DNA of 64,000 bases from Lunatimonas salinarum (GTDB lineage: Bacteria > Bacteroidota > Bacteroidia > Cytophagales > Cyclobacteriaceae). Positions 1 to 7,700 of this stretch are shown here, piece after piece (position 1 is the first letter of the stretch; every line of letters starts with the position of its first letter). Position numbers and translations under genes: made by a program. The notes under the pieces are model-generated. The model was not told the origin of the DNA. It saw nothing but the letters and a program-made list of their open reading frames with translations, and did not search any database. The stretch spans positions 1-64,000 of the forward strand of contig NZ_JACVCV010000006.1 in NCBI RefSeq assembly GCF_017811155.1, in the 5' to 3' direction.

Positions 1-13
1 CCGCCACATTATT
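1..13 (+). rRNA. 3' end of a 5S rRNA (partial, cut by window edge)
   Basis: The first 13 bases read CCGCCACATTATT and are followed at once by a strong intrinsic terminator. The same 13 bases recur at 258-270, where they close a recognisable 5S-like sequence, and with one change at 480-492. This is the expected 3' arm of 5S helix I in Bacteroidota plus a short trailer. I infer that an rRNA operon lies just left of the window; only its tail is visible, so the call rests on the repeat and the context. Confidence 0.5.
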
Positions 14-18
14 GAAAA

Positions 19-46
19 GCCCTTCGTGAAATCGAAGGGCTTTTTT
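19..46 (+). terminator. Intrinsic terminator after 5S rRNA
   Basis: An 8-bp perfect stem GCCCTTCG/CGAAGGGC (19-26 and 33-40) with a 6-nt loop is followed by six T. It is well placed to end an rRNA operon transcript entering from the left. Confidence 0.85.
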
Positions 47-165
47 GCGTTTAAGGGGCTTTGTAGGGGGACGGATACCTGGCGGGCAGGGTTTCGCCGA
101 GTTCAAAAGGGTGTTGCGGGAGTATTCGCTTTTCGGACATATCGGTCCCACCTCTTCCCATCCCG

Positions 166-181
166 ATCCGCCTGGGCGGAT
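166..181. repeat. 16-nt perfect palindrome inside 5S-like sequence
   Basis: ATCCGCCTGGGCGGAT has 7-bp arms around a TG centre. It sits where 5S rRNA normally has the loop ending GAACAG..GAAGT. It has the same size and geometry as the palindrome at 239-254. Confidence 0.7.
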
Positions 182-206
182 AAGCCCTGCCGCGCCGATG
201 GTACTG

Positions 207-222
207 GTACGCCTAGGCGTAC
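207..222. repeat. 16-nt perfect palindrome inside 5S-like sequence
   Basis: GTACGCCTAGGCGTAC is fully self-complementary and occupies the helix IV tip of the 5S-like sequence. A hairpin is expected at this place, so part of the symmetry could be native, but the exact palindrome matches the two neighbouring insertions in length. Confidence 0.6.
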
Positions 223-238
223 GGGAGAGTAGAGCCTG

Positions 239-254
239 TCCCGACTGGTCGGGA
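239..254. repeat. 16-nt perfect palindrome inside 5S-like sequence
   Basis: TCCCGACTGGTCGGGA has 7-bp arms around TG. It splits the normally continuous block between GGGAGAGTAG and TCGCCGCC, so it reads as an insertion into helix I/V of the 5S remnant. Confidence 0.7.
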
Positions 255-275
255 TCGCCGCCACATTATTACATG

Positions 276-301
276 GCCCTTGGAGTGATCCAGGGGCTTT
301 T
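276..301 (+). terminator. Intrinsic terminator of the second 5S-like copy
   Basis: A 9-bp stem GCCCTTGGA/TCCAGGGGC (one T-G pair) with a GTGA loop is followed by TTTT. It sits at the same distance from CCGCCACATTATT as the terminator at 19-46, showing that the 5S tail and its terminator were copied together. Confidence 0.7.
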
Positions 302-345
302 GTCGTTTATCGGCTGCCGGGAAGGTATGGAGAGGGTCTGGGGTT

Positions 346-394
346 GATATATGCCTTCGGCGATATAAAGTCGATATATGCTTCGCGATATAAA
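346..394. repeat. Tandem pair of AT-rich palindromic units
   Basis: Two near-identical imperfect palindromes lie head to tail: GATATATGCCTTCGGCGATA followed by TAAA (346-369), and GATATATGCTTCGCGATATA followed by AA (373-394). Each has ATAT arms around a GC-rich CTTCG-type core, so each can fold into a hairpin. They look like small intergenic repeats. Confidence 0.6.
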
Positions 395-400
395 ATTGAA

Positions 401-418
401 ACCTGCCGGCCGGCAGGT
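401..418. repeat. 18-nt perfect palindrome
   Basis: ACCTGCCGGCCGGCAGGT is completely self-complementary. It belongs with the CTGCC..GGCAG inverted repeats at 40348-40370, 46220-46237 and around 55412-55430, a small dispersed palindrome family in this genome. Confidence 0.65.
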
Positions 419-479
419 ACGCCTTCGGCAATGTATGGGGACGTGTTTAAAGCCTATTCAACCGCCATTTGCGGGAACA

Positions 480-526
480 CCGCCGCATTATTGGAAAGCC
501 TTCTGGACGATTGGGAAGCTTTTTTG
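480..526 (+). pseudogene. Third 5S 3'-end remnant with decayed terminator
   Basis: CCGCCGCATTATT (480-492) differs by one base from the tail at 1-13. It is followed by an imperfect stem AAAGC(C)TTC/GAAGCTTT and a T run, and then by TTTTTGCGTT plus CAGGGG, which closely resembles the sequence after the first copy (GCGTTTAAGGGG). Upstream, GCGGGAACA recalls the 5S block GCGGGAGAG. This is a more decayed copy of the same unit. Confidence 0.55.
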
Positions 527-601
527 CGTTCAGGGGAAATGAAGTTATTGGATAAGAGAAATGAGATCTGATTTGTGGGAATGGTAATTAGACTTTCGAT
601 T

Positions 602-1480
602 TCATTTTAACGGTTCGTAGGACATCCAGTCTACTTCCAGTTCGTAGGGGTGCAAGGGTGGTTCGAGCGATAGAGGATTGGTTTCAACTGACCAATCTTT
701 GGTGTGCCAAAAATTCATCCTATACTTTGAAGCGTGCTGTGGTATGCCCCGTATCGTTCCCTGATAATCCCACAGGATAATTTTTTCACCGCTATCCGGG
801 TGAATCATCCACCAACGAATTCGTTCGGAATACCAATCAAAACCATAGGTGTAGAATGCCTTGGAGGCGTCAAATCCCTTCAATGCGGAAATGGTTTCGG
901 GTTGGTCTTGAAGGCCTGTCAGAGGTTCCCTTATGCCGGTGTGGTTTTCCCGGTAACTGGTGTTGTAGATAATCCCTTCGGCAAGGTTGATGATCCTGCC
1001 CACCCGCTTGAGTTCTCCGGGCGGACCTGTCCATGTTCCTATGTAAATCACAGTTGGGTCAGCCAGTAACCATTCAAAATCTATTTCACTTAGCCCCTGT
1101 AGACTGTCTTCGTGATAAGTGAAATAACCAACTACGGCACCGACATTCGGTTGTATGTCTTTTACCTCCGGGACCCTGAGGCGGGTGGCATAGGTGCCGA
1201 AATGGGTGAATTTTGTGGATATAATTTCCGGTCCCTTCCCTGGCCCGGCATTTTCGCTAGGGTCAATCTTAAAGGAAAGGATGTTGGTTCCGGTTTCCGT
1301 GGGGGAAGGGACTCCCATACTGTATTTGAAAGGAGATTTGTTTCCGGTAGAACCATAACGGAAATACGCCGATGATTCACCGGAAAAATCTTCCATGAAG
1401 GCCGTATGTTTATTTTTCGTTTGGCAAGGTGCCATATACCAGCTACCAATTAGAAAGAGGGTAATGATGAGTTTTTTCAT
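602..1480 (-). CDS. Secreted GH16-family glycoside hydrolase
   Basis: A 292-residue protein with a signal peptide (about residues 1-19). The GH16 catalytic signature E-I-D-F-E lies at residues 132-136 (Glu132 likely nucleophile, Asp134 helper, Glu136 acid/base). The length fits one GH16 jelly roll with no extra binding module. GH16 enzymes cleave beta-1,3/1,4-glucans or galactans (laminarin, lichenan, agar, carrageenan); the sequence alone does not choose the substrate. The cysteine near the cleavage site (..YMAPC) could make it a lipoprotein, but the lipobox is poor. It ends a minus-strand group of exported carbohydrate proteins but stands apart from them by intergenic gaps, so it probably has its own promoter. 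Confidence 0.85.
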   Translation of the reverse strand: MKKLIITLFLIGSWYMAPCQTKNKHTAFMEDFSGESSAYFRYGSTGNKSPFKYSMGVPSPTETGTNILSFKIDPSENAGPGKGPEIISTKFTHFGTYATRLRVPEVKDIQPNVGAVVGYFTYHEDSLQGLSEIDFEWLLADPTVIYIGTWTGPPGELKRVGRIINLAEGIIYNTSYRENHTGIREPLTGLQDQPETISALKGFDASKAFYTYGFDWYSERIRWWMIHPDSGEKIILWDYQGTIRGIPQHASKYRMNFWHTKDWSVETNPLSLEPPLHPYELEVDWMSYEPLK

Positions 1481-1682
1481 AGACTTCCGGGTTTCGTAGT
1501 TGTGTCGATATACAAAAGGGCAGCATGATGCGGTTTCTAACCTTGTTCCAATTTAGGTGCTTAGTGATAGGTATCTGCTATGTCATCTGTTTCGCTTCTT
1601 TCAAACCTGGTTAAATCTGAGGAGCAATGCATTAGGAGGATAAATAACTTCTTATGTAAGCTGTAAGCAGATGGGAATCGTA

Positions 1683-2204
1683 TCATCGAATTCGAATACC
1701 AAGTCTGATAGGAATAAGTAATGATTGCTGGGTTACGGTAAATCCAGATTTTGCGTACACACCTATCTTTTCTGCCAATCGATAATTTAATCCCACTCCA
1801 AATTCTCCAAGACCGGTACCCGTGCCGTTTTCATACTGATTCCAAAGGTGACTGTAGCCAATCTTTAGATTGACAAGTGGCGTCAGTCTGGCTTTTAAGG
1901 GCAAATATTCTACTTCCGAAAATGTCGAAAATCCGTTTGTTCCTTCGACATTTATGTATCCAATTCCAATTCCTGCAAATAGCTTCTTATTCACTTCTAT
2001 TCCATTTATGATGTTAAAGTCGATGCCATTTTGTTTGTGTAAATAGTAACCTTTCCAATTTGGCCCGGGGTCAACGTCTACTGTGTTGTATTGATACTTT
2101 AATAATCCCGTCTCTACTTTGATTGAATAGCTGATCTGGGCATATCCTTGAATAACAGTGAAAGGCAGAATCCATGCGATCAGGAAAAGGGTTAGGCGAT
2201 TCAT
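1683..2204 (-). CDS. Outer-membrane beta-barrel protein, unknown function
   Basis: A 173-residue protein with a clear signal peptide ending ..YAQ at about residue 23. The mature part alternates short hydrophobic/aromatic strands with turns and ends in an aromatic-poor strand LLIPIRLGIRIR. It resembles the small 8-strand barrels of the OmpW/OmpA-like 'porin family' in Bacteroidota. No enzymatic motif is visible. It stands alone between two intergenic stretches, and nothing in the neighbourhood fixes its role. Confidence 0.65.
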   Translation of the reverse strand: MNRLTLFLIAWILPFTVIQGYAQISYSIKVETGLLKYQYNTVDVDPGPNWKGYYLHKQNGIDFNIINGIEVNKKLFAGIGIGYINVEGTNGFSTFSEVEYLPLKARLTPLVNLKIGYSHLWNQYENGTGTGLGEFGVGLNYRLAEKIGVYAKSGFTVTQQSLLIPIRLGIRIR

Positions 2205-2279
2205 TTCTCAATTCGATCCGTTTTATATTGACGATTTTCTGTTTGCGTGCACGTTATGCCTGGTCCTTATTTATGGATA

Positions 2280-2292
2280 GGGATGGAATCCC
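2280..2292. repeat. 13-nt inverted repeat shared with 55401-55413
   Basis: GGGATGGAATCCC (5-bp arms) occurs here and identically at 55401-55413, in both cases after TTTAT. The flanks otherwise match poorly, so this may be a very decayed member of the dispersed element described at 40304 and 55356. Confidence 0.4.
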
Positions 2293-2401
2293 GGTATACG
2301 GAAACCTACGCTATTTTCAAGGTTTTATGGCTGCTATAAGGGATACGAGTCATGTAGCCGTAAAGTAAGTGCGAAAACCTGCGTTGGATTACTTGCTCTT
2401 T

Positions 2402-3496
2402 CTATTGTCCTCCTGTAATGGTTTTTAGTAGTTCGAAGAAGGCTTTTTTTCGCTCAGAACCAATTCGCCAGTCTACCGGCACACTCTGATATCCTTCTTC
2501 GTAGCCCTCGTTCTTCATCCGAAAATCGAAGTATCCCCAAGAAGCATAAACGGAAACAGCCGCAATAAAATTATTCCAGTCCTTGTCAAAGTCGAAATGG
2601 TCGTCCTCGTTAAACACGATGGGTTTTGGGATGTAACCTTTCACGGTCCGGGTTTCCTCTACCATGGACACGATGCGGTCGGGATCGTTGACGCCGTTAC
2701 CATGCAGCAGGAGGTAGTCAGCTGATTGCACCACGTTTGGTAGGGGAATAAATCCTCCTCCGTAGCTGGTGCTCACATAGAAGCGGTAGCCGTCCTTTTC
2801 GATGGACTGGGCTAGTTTGATCAGTTCGTGGACCCGGTCGGGCTTCAGGATATCGTGGTCATAGCGGATGTTGGATTCGTTGTTGATTTCGATCAGCACA
2901 TTTCGATATCCTTTGGCATGCAGCCACTCGGTAACATTTCGCACGGCCCTAATGACGGCAGTTTCATCTTCCAGACGCTCATCCTGCCCAAAATAGAAGA
3001 ATCCCACCATGGGGACCATGCCTAGTTCGTCCGCCCGATCTAGAATGCGTTCCAGCCTTTTCATATAGGAGGGGATCAGTTCCCCGTGGCGTGTAAAGGC
3101 TGAATTATGCCAGGGCTGTAGCCGTGAGTATCCTTCGGGACTTCCTCCCTGTAGGTTGAGGGTAAAGGAGAGCAGCCCATGGTTTCGCCAGGATTCCATT
3201 TGTTGTATAAATTCATCTGTATTGCGATCTGCGTCCCAGTGTCCTGTATCGGGGTATTTCCAGCGGCTGACCGTGCGGGTATTCATGTCGTCAAAGATTC
3301 CTTGAACCATCCGGGAGTTCATCAGGAGTCCTTCGATGCGGTATTTTTTCCATTTCCGTTTTTCGTAGGTGGGTTTTCCATTGATGAAAAATTTCTCTCC
3401 CCGTATTTCAATGGAAGTTTGGCGGGTTTGCTGTGCCTCGGTTGGAGGCAGGAAGAAAAAGTAGAGCAGTAATAGCCTCAGTAGGGATCGTATCAT
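2402..3496 (-). CDS. Secreted GH5-like (clan GH-A) TIM-barrel glycosidase
   Basis: The start chosen is the ATG at 3496, giving 364 residues that begin with a signal peptide (MIRSLLRLLLLYFF..EAQQ); an upstream in-frame start would run into the preceding gene and lose the signal. The barrel shows the clan GH-A pattern: Asn206-Glu207 in LIEINNESN as candidate acid/base and Glu297 in IVFNEDDH as candidate nucleophile. The N-terminal segment IRGEKFFINGKPTY is the beta-strand lead-in seen in many cellulase-like proteins. Substrate and subfamily cannot be told. It lies 82 nt behind the Gfo/Idh gene and could share its transcript. Confidence 0.72.
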   Translation of the reverse strand: MIRSLLRLLLLYFFFLPPTEAQQTRQTSIEIRGEKFFINGKPTYEKRKWKKYRIEGLLMNSRMVQGIFDDMNTRTVSRWKYPDTGHWDADRNTDEFIQQMESWRNHGLLSFTLNLQGGSPEGYSRLQPWHNSAFTRHGELIPSYMKRLERILDRADELGMVPMVGFFYFGQDERLEDETAVIRAVRNVTEWLHAKGYRNVLIEINNESNIRYDHDILKPDRVHELIKLAQSIEKDGYRFYVSTSYGGGFIPLPNVVQSADYLLLHGNGVNDPDRIVSMVEETRTVKGYIPKPIVFNEDDHFDFDKDWNNFIAAVSVYASWGYFDFRMKNEGYEEGYQSVPVDWRIGSERKKAFFELLKTITGGQ

Positions 3497-3578
3497 GGTT
3501 GAAATGGGTTTCTGGGTTGATTCATGGAAAATATTCCGGCCTGTGCCCGGTTTGGCATAGGCCGGAGTGGCGCTGTTG

Positions 3579-4946
3579 TTATACAGTCCTGGGATCGGGG
3601 TGCTGATACGGCGCTCTGTAAGGCCTGCGAAGGCGATTGGTTGCTTCCATGTCACCCACCACTACCATGGCCTTGGGGTCATAGACCAGCGGCCTGCCTA
3701 GTTCCATAGACAGATTGGCAAGAATGCAGCTGGCGGTAGAGATATGGCCTTGTTCCACATCTGCTACAGGCAGTCCTCCTTTTTCGATTGCCTCCAGGAA
3801 GTTGATCATTTGCCTGCGGGTGGCTGGTGCTGCATGTAGTTCCATACCTTCCTCGTTCAGGTCTTCTGGGTATTCTTCCCGCTCATAAAGTGCGGTTCCG
3901 GTAATGGTTTCGCCCTGTCCATGGGGGATAAACTCATACTTCATTACCGATGCTTTGAGGGTGCCCTTTTCGCCATAGATCTTATAGGCCCATGGATATT
4001 CAGGATCTTGTGGAGTGCCCCAAGAGCGGTGGTTCCACACGCAATCTAGCTCATCGTATGAAAACGTGGCTGTCTGAGTGTCAGGAGTGGTGGAAATCCC
4101 CCCTTTTTGTACATAGATTCCACCCGTGGCGTAGATCTGTTTTGGCCAGCCCAGGTCCAGCATCCAGCGTACGGCGTCAAACATGTGCACGCACATATCG
4201 CCGGGTATACCGTTGGAGTATTCCATCATGGTGCGCCACCAGCGTCGGTGTGGCAGGCCTCGGTAGGGGAGTTTGGGGGCGGGCCCTACCCATCGGTCGT
4301 AATCAAAGAAGTCGGGCACAGGCGCTATTTCCGGATTGCCATTTGCCCGCATGTGGTAGTAGCAGCACATCTCGGCATGGGATATTTTGCCCAGCATGCC
4401 GGTGTCGATGATGTTTTTTTTTGCTTCCACAAGGTGCGGTGTGCTCCTTCGCTGTGTGCCGATCTGCACGACCCGGCGGTATTTACGGGCGGCGGCCAGA
4501 ATGGCTTCTCCTTCGATCACGTCTACCGAAATGGGTTTTTGGAGATATACGTGGGCGCCAGCTTTTATAGCATCGATGGCGTGCAGGGCATGCCAATGAT
4601 CTGGACTTCCTACGAGTACGATTTCTGGTTTGTGTTCCCGGAGTAGCTGTTGGTGATCGTTGTAGGCTTGGGGCTTTTTGCCAGAAGCTTGTCGGGTGGC
4701 AATCAGGTTTGCCGCTTGATCCCGCATGTTTTTGTCCGGATCAGCTACGGCCACGACTTCTACCGGTGCTACCTGAATAAGTCGAAAAAGATCACTTTTA
4801 CCATACCATCCGGTGCCGATCAGGGCCACCCGATAAGGGTCCTTTCGTGTGCCAAACTCCATTGCCTGGGCACCAAGAGTTGTAAGGGCAAGCAACGCAC
4901 TGCTGCCTTTAATGAAGTTTCTTCGATTAATGGGAATATTACTCAT
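3579..4946 (-). CDS. Tat-exported Gfo/Idh/MocA-family oxidoreductase
   Basis: A 455-residue protein starting with a twin-arginine leader (RRNFIKGSSALLAL) followed by a Rossmann fold (VALIGTGWYGKSDLFRL, about residues 38-54) and the family's lysine motif, here YLQKPIS instead of the usual EKP. The C-terminal half is the Gfo/Idh alpha/beta domain with a conserved GDMCVHMFD..W segment holding the candidate catalytic His. Members use tightly bound NAD(P) to oxidise or reduce sugars, and some Tat-exported ones act as periplasmic glycosidases or sugar oxidoreductases. Here it stands upstream of a GH5-like enzyme and near a GH16, which suggests sugar processing in the periplasm. The substrate is unknown. 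Confidence 0.85.
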   Translation of the reverse strand: MSNIPINRRNFIKGSSALLALTTLGAQAMEFGTRKDPYRVALIGTGWYGKSDLFRLIQVAPVEVVAVADPDKNMRDQAANLIATRQASGKKPQAYNDHQQLLREHKPEIVLVGSPDHWHALHAIDAIKAGAHVYLQKPISVDVIEGEAILAAARKYRRVVQIGTQRRSTPHLVEAKKNIIDTGMLGKISHAEMCCYYHMRANGNPEIAPVPDFFDYDRWVGPAPKLPYRGLPHRRWWRTMMEYSNGIPGDMCVHMFDAVRWMLDLGWPKQIYATGGIYVQKGGISTTPDTQTATFSYDELDCVWNHRSWGTPQDPEYPWAYKIYGEKGTLKASVMKYEFIPHGQGETITGTALYEREEYPEDLNEEGMELHAAPATRRQMINFLEAIEKGGLPVADVEQGHISTASCILANLSMELGRPLVYDPKAMVVVGDMEATNRLRRPYRAPYQHPDPRTV

Positions 4947-5339
4947 TGATGTTGCGAATTGGTTGTGTCTAGAGAATTTGCGTTAAACAGAAAGTCAATA
5001 TAGGAAAAAATACAAGCAGTCCTCTCGGGAAATTACATAAGATGCCATTTTTCGTATCCATACAAATCAGCGACTGGATAAGGCGCTATGAAATTTCGAG
5101 GAGATCTTTCCGCTACTCTGGGGTATTCCGTTATTTTAGGACACATTGAATTATTCTGATGTGGAAAATAACGTCTTCCTAACCATGGGCGGTTTTGGAG
5201 CAAGATGGCTTTTTGGATAAACCTGTAAGCTGCGTCAAACTACGGGAAATTGCTTGAGAATAAATTTTTTCTATCCATTGCCATTGCGCAAACCGAAAAA
5301 AATGTGGAAATTCCGTGTAATAACCAAAAAACACACCTA
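4947..5339. other. Divergent intergenic region, no gene seen
   Basis: This 393-nt stretch separates the minus-strand Gfo/Idh gene from the plus-strand haem-binding genes and must carry promoters for both. I find no RNA gene, no strong hairpin and no convincing complete TTTG-N19-TAnnTTTG promoter. Confidence 0.5.
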
Positions 5340-5729
5340 ATGAAGAAATTATTCTTATTTCCAGCTTTGGCCATTTTGGGCCTTCTTTTCTTTCAGGGCA
5401 CTCCAAGAACGGCCGTCGAAGTCGACAAATCGCCTTTGGCTGTCATGCCGGATATGCCGGCCAATGTAAAAGCGGTAGTTGACCAAAAATGCTATGGCTG
5501 CCACAACGCCGAATCCAAAAACGAAAAAGGGAAGGCCAAGTTGGACTGGGATGCGTTTGAGGCATCCAAGAAGTCCAAACAAATGGCTGTGATGAAAAAG
5601 ATCAATGAAGTCGTGGTCAACGGAGACATGCCGCCCAAGAAATATTTGGAAAACCGTCCGGAAGGAAAGCTAAGTGAGGCGGATTTGGCTACACTTACTG
5701 AGTGGAGCTCCGGCAAAAAGAAAAAATAG
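5340..5729 (+). CDS. Small exported haem-binding CxxCH protein
   Basis: Starting at the ATG at 5340 gives 129 residues with a signal peptide or anchor (MKKLFLFPALAILGLLFF). One c-type haem motif CYGCH is present, and GDMPPKKY downstream holds a methionine placed like an axial ligand; the end is lysine-rich. This is a cytochrome c-like single-haem domain related to the haem-binding proteins of Bacteroidota. It is probably periplasmic and membrane-tethered. The next gene starts 4 nt after its stop, so the two are co-transcribed and probably work together in electron transfer or haem sensing. The exact partner is not visible. Confidence 0.75.
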   Translation: MKKLFLFPALAILGLLFFQGTPRTAVEVDKSPLAVMPDMPANVKAVVDQKCYGCHNAESKNEKGKAKLDWDAFEASKKSKQMAVMKKINEVVVNGDMPPKKYLENRPEGKLSEADLATLTEWSSGKKKK

Positions 5730-5733
5730 GAAA

Positions 5734-6225
5734 ATGAAGGTTGGACGGATTCTCTTAATCGGGTTTATAGTGGCAGGTGTTGGAGTTCAATTGGTGCCCA
5801 ACGAATTGCCCCCGGTTGAAGCCGATAACTCCCAAGATTTAATCCAGAGTGGCTTGGTTAACGAAAATATCGGCAAGCTGATCCGTACAGCTTGTTACGA
5901 TTGTCACAGCAATGAAACCGTTTACCCTTGGTATTCCTACCTTGCGCCCTCCTCTTGGTTGGTGTCCAAGGATGTACGGGAAGGGCGGGAAGCGCTAAAC
6001 TTCTCCCATTGGGAAAGTTTGGAAATGCTGGACAAGCTTGCGCTGTTGGATGACCTGGCCATAGAAGTGAATGAAGAGACCATGCCCATGCCCATTTATA
6101 CGTGGATGCATGCTGCTGCCAAACTTAGTGAGGAGGAGCGAGCAGCCCTTGTACTTTGGGCGGAAGAAGCCATGGATATATTAGTTGAAGAAGAGGAAGA
6201 AGACGATCAGGAAGAAGGGGAATAG
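5734..6225 (+). CDS. Haem-binding domain protein with acidic tail
   Basis: The ATG at 5734 gives 163 residues: an N-terminal membrane anchor (about 5-22), then the haem-binding domain known from many Bacteroidota, with CYDCHSNETVYPWYSYLAPS and EGREALNFSHWE, both typical of the family. One haem is expected through CYDCH. The last 20 residues are almost all Glu/Asp, an unusual acidic tail that could bind the lysine-rich end of the neighbouring haem protein or metal ions (inference). The gene ends before a strong terminator, closing a two-gene operon. A role in the electron transport chain is likely but unproven. Confidence 0.8.
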   Translation: MKVGRILLIGFIVAGVGVQLVPNELPPVEADNSQDLIQSGLVNENIGKLIRTACYDCHSNETVYPWYSYLAPSSWLVSKDVREGREALNFSHWESLEMLDKLALLDDLAIEVNEETMPMPIYTWMHAAAKLSEEERAALVLWAEEAMDILVEEEEEDDQEEGE

Positions 6226-6260
6226 CCTTTTTTCTCAGGTAATCTGTTAATTATCCAAAG

Positions 6261-6289
6261 GCCCGGTGGTGATTGCCGGGCTTTTTTTT
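6261..6289 (+). terminator. Intrinsic terminator of the haem-protein operon
   Basis: A perfect GCCCGG/CCGGGC stem (6261-6266, 6276-6281) with a 9-nt loop is followed by eight T. Confidence 0.85.
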
Positions 6290-6368
6290 GGACTTCACCG
6301 TAGGCTTCCTAGATGCTAGGCGATTGTAGGTAAAAAAAAAGACCTTTGACCCTAATCCAATGTGACCC

Positions 6369-7592
6369 ATGACGCCATTTCTTTATTGTATACCACTGCT
6401 GTTAGTGCCCCTGCCTGATCTGTTTGCCCAGTCTGGGGATCCTTTAAATCCCATCTCTTGGAAAATGCACGTCATCGACGATACCTCGCTGGGAGCCGAT
6501 GGGGCCAAGTTGGCGGACGTCAATGGGGATGGTTTTCCAGATATGGTTTCCGGTTGGGAGGAAGGCGGCGTGAGCGGGCTTTACATCAATCCGGGTAAGA
6601 AAGCTGGAGATTGGACCTATGTAGAGGTATCCTCTCCCGATGTGGAGGATGCGTTTGCCGTTGACCTGGACGGTGATGGGTTCATGGATCTGGTGACCTT
6701 ATCGGAAGGGAAGCATCAGCGGGTCACCATTCACTGGGCTCCCGCAGACGGGGAGGCCTATTTTCAAAGTGATCAGTGGATCAGTCAGGACATTCCAGTC
6801 ACCGTAGGGATGACCCGTTGGATGTTTGGTCGGTCCATCGATGTGGACGGAAATCAGGGTGTTGATCTGATTGTGGGCTCTAAAGATCCAAACGGACGCC
6901 TCGGCTGGCTGGAAGCACCGGAGAATCCCAGGGATATGGCGGATTGGAAATATCATCCTATCAGTGGTGCCGGATGGATCATGTCTATCGAGACCCTTGA
7001 CATGGATGGTGACGATATCTGGGATATTTTGGTTACCGATCGCTACGGGGACATGAGGGGCTTGCGTTGGCTCAAAAATCCCGGTGATTCAGCACACCAA
7101 CCTGAGGGATGGGAAAACCACTACATCGGTCTGCGGGACGGAGAGCCCATGTTTTTTGGAATGACTTCCCCGCAAGTATTCAACGGGGATGGCCTCCCCA
7201 TGGTGATTGTACCAGACCTGCCAAACGGTTGGGCGTTGTTTTACCAAGAGGATGGATCTTGGAATAGGAAAAACATAGCCTATCCATCGTTTAGCGGAAG
7301 GAGGGGCAAGTCGGTGGCTGTAGCAGATATCGATGAGGACGGAATCTTGGATTTTGTAGCGTCCTTTGAAGGGGCTGAGGAGCGTTCGGGTGTATTGGCG
7401 GTTACGGCATTTCAAAGTGATTATCCGAAGTTTATTGATATTAGCGGGTTGCCTGGGATCAAGTATGATTTTGTGGTTTTGCTGGATATGGATGGAGATG
7501 GTGATCTAGATGTGCTGACCTGTGAAGAAACAGGAGGCGATGGCAGCAAACGGGGACTTGGGATCATCTGGTATGAAAACCCGCTTCGCTAA
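6369..7592 (+). CDS. Secreted FG-GAP/VCBS beta-propeller protein
   Basis: 407 residues with a signal peptide (cut near ..LFAQ, residue 21). About six FG-GAP repeats with calcium-loop motifs are visible: ADVNGDGFPDMV, VDLDGDGFMDLV, IDVDGNQGVDLIV, LDMDGDDIWDILV, ADIDEDGILDFVA and LDMDGDGDLDVLT. They fill nearly the whole protein, so this is a complete integrin-like propeller without a catalytic domain. Such proteins bind carbohydrate or protein outside the cell. It is the first gene of the sugar locus, 108 nt ahead of the isomerase, and may be its exported binding component (inference from position only). It lacks a type IX C-terminal sorting domain. Confidence 0.8.
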   Translation: MTPFLYCIPLLLVPLPDLFAQSGDPLNPISWKMHVIDDTSLGADGAKLADVNGDGFPDMVSGWEEGGVSGLYINPGKKAGDWTYVEVSSPDVEDAFAVDLDGDGFMDLVTLSEGKHQRVTIHWAPADGEAYFQSDQWISQDIPVTVGMTRWMFGRSIDVDGNQGVDLIVGSKDPNGRLGWLEAPENPRDMADWKYHPISGAGWIMSIETLDMDGDDIWDILVTDRYGDMRGLRWLKNPGDSAHQPEGWENHYIGLRDGEPMFFGMTSPQVFNGDGLPMVIVPDLPNGWALFYQEDGSWNRKNIAYPSFSGRRGKSVAVADIDEDGILDFVASFEGAEERSGVLAVTAFQSDYPKFIDISGLPGIKYDFVVLLDMDGDGDLDVLTCEETGGDGSKRGLGIIWYENPLR

Positions 7593-7700
7593 CCTGTGCA
7601 AAACAAAAAAAAATCATGGTGCCGTTGGGGGGTACATTTTGGAGATTGCAACGTATTACTACCTAAATGAAGTGGCATATAATAGGAAATCAACCATACA

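Larger units (their letters stand above)
144..270 (+). pseudogene. Degenerate 5S rRNA copy interrupted by palindromes
   Basis: Blocks typical of Bacteroidota 5S rRNA are visible in order: GGTCCCACCTCTTCCCATCC (144-163), TAAGCCCTGCCGCGCCGATG (181-200), GGTACTGG, GGGAGAGTAG (223-232) and TCGCCGCCACATT. Between them the expected loop and helix bases are replaced or split by three 16-nt palindromes (166-181, 207-222, 239-254). The 5' helix-I strand is not found at the normal distance of about 22 nt. I therefore read this as a non-functional remnant, although a strongly remodelled but expressed RNA cannot be excluded. Confidence 0.6.

Noticed and set aside
26-571. Several open frames across the first 600 nt
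   Set aside because: They run over terminators and 5S-like blocks and have no protein-like composition.
2174-2368. 64-codon plus-strand frame
   Set aside because: It overlaps the start of the minus-strand barrel gene and a repeat; low coding character.
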